Assembly (NCBI RefSeq): GCF_004138495.1
Contig: NZ_ML142852.1
Coordinates: 147,242-155,649 of the forward strand
Direction of reading: 5' to 3'
DNA: 8,408 bases
DNA from: Phytoactinopolyspora endophytica
Lineage (GTDB): Bacteria > Actinomycetota > Actinomycetes > Jiangellales > Jiangellaceae
Below are positions 5,439 through 8,408 of the stretch, one piece after another. Within the stretch, counting starts at the first letter, position 1; each line of letters opens with the position of its first letter. The translations under genes and the position numbers were made by a program. Under the pieces are notes generated by a model. That model made no database searches. It saw only the letters and a list, made by a program, of their open reading frames with translations, and was not told the origin of the DNA.

Positions 5439-6706
5439 TTGTGGAGGTGGCAGGCGACGTCGATGTCGTTGACGCTGCCGAGCGCGGGGTCGACGCCTTC
5501 GCGGAACCGCACGACGACCGTGCCGCCGTCCTGCTCGATGCCTTCGACGCCACGCCACAGCGGCTCGTCGGGGTCGTCCGCACGGGCTTCGGAGAGAAGC
5601 GACACCAGCTCGGATGCATGCCGGCCCGCTCTCAGCCGGACCAGCTCTTGGTTGGGATCGACCTCGTCGATCTCACCGACCAGCGGGCCCTCCTTCGCGT
5701 ACGCGTCCTCTCCGAGCGCGAGCCACCGGCGTTCGAACATGGCCCGCAGGTCACGAGCTTCCCAGCCGCACGGCTCGAACGCGTACGGGCAGCGTGGGTG
5801 GAACGAGCAGCCGTGCGGCGGCGCTGCGGCATCGGGGATCTCGCCTCGCGGAAGGTCCCTCGGCACCCGTCGATCCGGATCGAGATCGGGCACCGCCCGC
5901 AGCAAGGCTTGTGTGTACGGGTGCTTGGGGTCGGCGAAGATCTCTTCGGTCGGCCCGATCTCGACGATCCGCCCCAGATACATGATCGCCACCCGGTCGC
6001 AGAAGAACTTCGCCGTAGCCAGGTCATGAGTGATGTACACGTATGTGAGGTCGAGGTCGGCCCGCAGGTCGAGCATGAGCTCCAGGATCTTGGCTCGCAC
6101 GCTCATGTCGAGCATCGAGATGGGTTCGTCCGCCACAAGAAGCTCCGGGCCGCAGATGATGGCGCGGGCGATCACCGCCCGTTGCTTCTGCCCGCCCGAC
6201 AGCTCCGCCGGCAGCTTGTCCAGGAACTGCTCAGCTGGACTCAGGCCTACCCGCTCGAGGGCCTCAGCCGCTCGGGATCGCCCCTCCGCCTTGCTGTTCA
6301 CCAACCCATGGATGCGCAGCGGATGTGCGACGGCGGTGCTCACCTCCATCGACGGGTTCAGCGCCGCGTGCGGGTCCTGGAACACCATCTGCAGCTGCCG
6401 ACGGAGCGGCCGCAGCTGCCGCTGAGCCAAGCTGGCCAGATCGTGGCTTCCGTAGCCGATATGACCCGACGTGGGACGGACCAGGCCGAGCAGCGCCCGG
6501 CCGAGCGTCGTCTTCCCGCTGCCCGACTCTCCGACCAGGCCAAGGACTTCGCCCCGTTCCAGGACGAGGTTCACCCCGTCCACCGCCTTCACCGTCTCAC
6601 CCTCGCCGCCGACGAGCCGCGCCAGCGCACTGCCACGCAGCTCGTAGTGGACGTTCAGGTCCCGGATCTCCATCAACGGGGCACGGGCGGCGTCCTCAAC
6701 GGACAC
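5417..6706 (-). CDS. DppF/OppF-like peptide ABC transporter ATPase with extended C-terminus
   Basis: This is the second ATPase of a peptide/nickel-type importer; it hydrolyses ATP on the cytoplasmic face paired with the DppD-like subunit. Numbering the 429 residues from GTG 6706: Walker A GESGSGKT (59-66), Q-loop Gln110 in FQD, signature LSGGQKQR (169-176), Walker B LLVADEP (Asp193, Glu194), H-loop His227 (ITHD), then HPYTQALL of the oligo_HPY region. Three cysteines (300, 306, 313) occur in [15 protein letters not shown]. The usual closing VACHL motif (Cys419) comes 106 residues after the third, instead of roughly 20, so an insertion of about 80 residues splits this domain. GTG 6706 begins 7 bases after the upstream stop. 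ATG 6673 is an alternative; the longest frame (6766) would overlap the upstream gene by 53 bases. No start has a clear Shine-Dalgarno. Substrate cannot be read from an ATPase. Confidence 0.92.
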   Translation of the reverse strand: MSVEDAARAPLMEIRDLNVHYELRGSALARLVGGEGETVKAVDGVNLVLERGEVLGLVGESGSGKTTLGRALLGLVRPTSGHIGYGSHDLASLAQRQLRPLRRQLQMVFQDPHAALNPSMEVSTAVAHPLRIHGLVNSKAEGRSRAAEALERVGLSPAEQFLDKLPAELSGGQKQRAVIARAIICGPELLVADEPISMLDMSVRAKILELMLDLRADLDLTYVYITHDLATAKFFCDRVAIMYLGRIVEIGPTEEIFADPKHPYTQALLRAVPDLDPDRRVPRDLPRGEIPDAAAPPHGCSFHPRCPYAFEPCGWEARDLRAMFERRWLALGEDAYAKEGPLVGEIDEVDPNQELVRLRAGRHASELVSLLSEARADDPDEPLWRGVEGIEQDGGTVVVRFREGVDPALGSVNDIDVACHLHNPDLRPT

Positions 6707-6713
6707 CGAAGAC

Positions 6714-7736
6714 TCAGGCTTCGTCGGCAACGGTGATCTCCTCCCGGGCCAGCGGTTCCGAACCACCCGCGGGCACCAGATCTGACGGTCCGTGCAGCCA
6801 GCACTCCACCGTCTGCGGGCCGACGGCGACCGGCTCCGGGAACCGTTCCGGGCACACCCGCATGGCGGACGGGCACCGTGGATGGAACCGGCAGCCGCTC
6901 GGCGGCTCCACCAGGTCGGGTGGTGCGCCCGGGATGTAGTGCAGTCCAGTCGTGGACAGCGAGATCGTCGACCGCAGCAGTTCCTTGGTATACGGATGCT
7001 GCGGCCGGGCGAACACGTCGGCCACCGGCCCTTGCTCGACGATGCGTCCCGCGTACATCACCGCCACCCGATCGCACGCCTCGGCGACGATGCCCAAGTT
7101 GTGCGTGATGAACAGCAGCGACGTGTCGAAGTTGCGGCGCAGGTCGGCGAGGATGCCGATGATCTGCGCCTCCACCAGGACGTCCAGCGCCGTGGTAGGT
7201 TCGTCGGCGACGACGAACGACGGCCGCAGCACCAGCGCCATCGCGATCATGATTCGCTGCCGCATCCCTCCGGAGAACTCGTGCGGGTAGGCGCGGTACC
7301 GGGTCGGCGGGATTCCCATGGCTCTGAGCACCTCGATGCTGCGGTGCTGGATCTCTCGCTTGGACAACCCGGGCTCGTGGGTGCGCAGCGTCTCCTCGAA
7401 ATGCTGGGAGATCCGGAGCAGCGGGTTCAGCCGGGTCAGCGGCTCCTGGAAGATCAGCCCGAGATCGGGCCCACGCAGGCGCTGCACTTCGCGGGGTGTG
7501 GCCGTCACCAGGTTGCGTCCGTGGTAGTTCACCTCTCCGGCCAGCTTCGCCGCACGCGGCAGCAGGCCGAGGACGCCACGTCCCAGCGTCGACTTACCGC
7601 AACCGGACTCGCCGACCAGACCGAGTGTCTCCCCGGGGCGGAGATCGAACGAGACGCCGTCCACGGCTTGCACCGGCCCACGCTCGGTGCCGTACCAGAC
7701 ACGCAGGTCACGAACGGACAGGACCGGCTCGGTCAC
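6714..7736 (-). CDS. DppD/OppD-like peptide ABC transporter ATPase
   Basis: This 340-residue ATPase belongs to the same importer. Motifs are Walker A GESGCGKS (42-49), Q-loop Gln97, signature FSGGMRQR (154-161), Walker B FVVADEP (Asp178, Glu179), H-loop His212 (ITHN) and the oligo_HPY stretch HPYTKELL (247-254). The C-terminal cysteine motif is complete (282, 288, 295, 312; GCRFHPRC and VECWLHG), the arrangement known to bind an iron-sulfur cluster in DppD-type subunits. About 25 polar residues follow. It starts at GTG 7736-7734, which overlaps the permease stop by four bases (GTGA), with GGAAGGTGG upstream; translational coupling is likely. The DppF-like gene begins 7 bases after its stop. 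Length and motifs are normal for the family, and both nucleotide-binding subunits appear catalytically intact. Confidence 0.95.
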   Translation of the reverse strand: MTEPVLSVRDLRVWYGTERGPVQAVDGVSFDLRPGETLGLVGESGCGKSTLGRGVLGLLPRAAKLAGEVNYHGRNLVTATPREVQRLRGPDLGLIFQEPLTRLNPLLRISQHFEETLRTHEPGLSKREIQHRSIEVLRAMGIPPTRYRAYPHEFSGGMRQRIMIAMALVLRPSFVVADEPTTALDVLVEAQIIGILADLRRNFDTSLLFITHNLGIVAEACDRVAVMYAGRIVEQGPVADVFARPQHPYTKELLRSTISLSTTGLHYIPGAPPDLVEPPSGCRFHPRCPSAMRVCPERFPEPVAVGPQTVECWLHGPSDLVPAGGSEPLAREEITVADEA

Positions 7737-8408
7737 GAGTCACCACCTTCCCTCGGCGTGCGCCCCTGCGGCCCTCCGGCCGGGCCGTGACCGTCACCCT
7801 CGCCACCGCCCTCGTCATCGCCACCACTCTCGCCCTCAGCATCACCAGCACCCTCGCCGCCCTTGGCGTCGTCGCCGCGGCCCGCAGTCACGCTCGGGGA
7901 CCGGGCGTCGTCCGCCGTGGCCGCAGAGGTCCGGCTGGTCAGCTCCGGCATGCTGATGGGCAACAGCCGGCGTATCCGGATGGCCGGGTTCATCGTCTCG
8001 TTGAGTCCTTCACCCATCAGGGTGAGACCCATGACGAGCAGGACGATGGCCAGGCCCGGGAACAATCCGGTCCACCAGATCCCGGCTCCGGTGTCGGCCA
8101 CCGCTCGCTGCAGGTCATAGCCCCACTCCGCCGCCTCCGTGGGCTGGATGCCGTACCCGAGGAAACCCAGCCCGGCCAGCGTGAGGATCGCGTCCGCCGC
8201 GTTCAGCGTCGCGATCACCGGGACGCTCTGGATCACGTTGGTCAGCAGATACCGGAACATGATGGTGATCGGGCGGGCGCCCATCGCCCGGGCCGCCTCG
8301 ACGTAGGTCTGCTCCTTCGCGCTCACCGTCGCCGCACGCACCACGCGGAAGTACTGCGGGACATAGACAGCCGTGATGGCCAGCGCGGCCGTCGCAGTCC
8401 CACCTCCG
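7733..8408 (-). CDS. DppC/OppC-like peptide ABC transporter permease (5' end cut by window edge)
   Basis: The last 224 residues are visible; the N-terminus is right of the window. The frame enters as [20 protein letters not shown] and continues with the EAA loop ([20 protein letters not shown]), the cytoplasmic contact for the ATPases. Its usual LPN is LTN here. Two further hydrophobic segments follow: [20 protein letters not shown] and [19 protein letters not shown]. The typical [16 protein letters not shown] closing sequence comes next. The protein then runs on for about 79 residues in a polar tail that includes a 31-residue Gly/Asp/Glu-rich block (7784-7876), which is not a normal part of this family. 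The stop overlaps the downstream DppD-like start by four bases. The family is clear; peptide versus other small substrates (nickel, opines, sugars) is not. Confidence 0.92.
   Translation of the reverse strand, partial: GGGTATAALAITAVYVPQYFRVVRAATVSAKEQTYVEAARAMGARPITIMFRYLLTNVIQSVPVIATLNAADAILTLAGLGFLGYGIQPTEAAEWGYDLQRAVADTGAGIWWTGLFPGLAIVLLVMGLTLMGEGLNETMNPAIRIRRLLPISMPELTSRTSAATADDARSPSVTAGRGDDAKGGEGAGDAEGESGGDDEGGGEGDGHGPAGGPQGRTPREGGDS
7784..7876 (-). other. Low-complexity acidic tail segment of the permease
   Basis: This segment encodes 31 residues with 14 Gly and 11 Asp/Glu and only one Lys and one His. It is predicted to be disordered and cytoplasmic. The sense strand is purine-rich with more T-ending codons (GGT, GAT, GCT) than neighbouring sequence. 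The antisense frame reads as a hydrophobic helix, a by-product of complementing this composition, and is not called. Confidence 0.7.

Noticed and set aside
4836..6029. A 397-codon plus-strand open frame overlapping the AfsR-like C-terminus and the importer ATPase
   Set aside because: It crosses a convergent junction in a different frame from the real TPR region, and its Arg/Ser/Pro-rich product looks like an out-of-frame shadow.
5441..6736. A 431-codon plus-strand open frame antisense to the DppF-like ATPase
   Set aside because: The opposite strand carries every ABC ATPase motif in order. Long antisense frames are expected in high-GC genes, and this product has no recognisable domain.
6707..6766. 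Longer start (GTG 6766) for the DppF-like ATPase
   Set aside because: It would overlap the upstream ATPase gene by 53 bases and has no ribosome site; GTG 6706 starts 7 bases after that gene's stop.
7778..7960. Plus-strand frame reading as a hydrophobic, signal-peptide-like segment opposite the permease tail
   Set aside because: It is the complement of Gly/Asp/Glu codons; the permease frame on the minus strand is continuous to a stop that overlaps the next gene.

Overview
This window reads as chromosome from a high-GC actinomycete. The coding frames prefer G or C at third positions, several starts are GTG, and two genes look leaderless, with a TANNNT box six bases before the start codon. It also carries an AfsR/SARP-type regulator, a family largely confined to Actinobacteria. 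No genus can be assigned from the sequence alone.

Left part (1-1451): a TetR-family repressor of the WHG-domain type, cut by the left edge and read leftwards, is divergent from a LacI-family regulator read rightwards. The short gap between them holds two overlapping palindromes that look like operators. Centre (1481-2521): an orphan lipoprotein, read leftwards and convergent with the LacI gene, is followed by a 405-base gap. That gap contains three separate palindromes, an exact 11-base-period direct repeat (CTTTCAC twice), and a candidate promoter for the next gene. Then comes a 964-residue AfsR-like regulator (winged helix, BTAD, NB-ARC ATPase, TPR) at 2522-5416.

Right part (5417-8408): the 3' half of a peptide/nickel-type (Dpp/Opp) ABC importer operon read leftwards. 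It holds a DppC-like permease (cut by the right edge), a DppD-like ATPase and a DppF-like ATPase, packed with a 4-base overlap and a 7-base gap. The substrate-binding protein and first permease are presumably to the right of the window. The importer operon and the AfsR-like gene converge with no spacer: their stop codons abut as TGA|TCA in the loop of a hairpin.

Working together: the importer genes clearly form one machine. A link between it and the AfsR-like regulator is only inference from adjacency. TetR and LacI probably share control of their intergenic region, and the TetR and LacI targets and ligands cannot be read here. I saw no mobile element, CRISPR array, tRNA or rRNA. I found no convincing new multi-gene system. 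The best leads are the regulatory DNA (operators, direct repeat, hairpins) and two unusual C-terminal regions in the transporter proteins.
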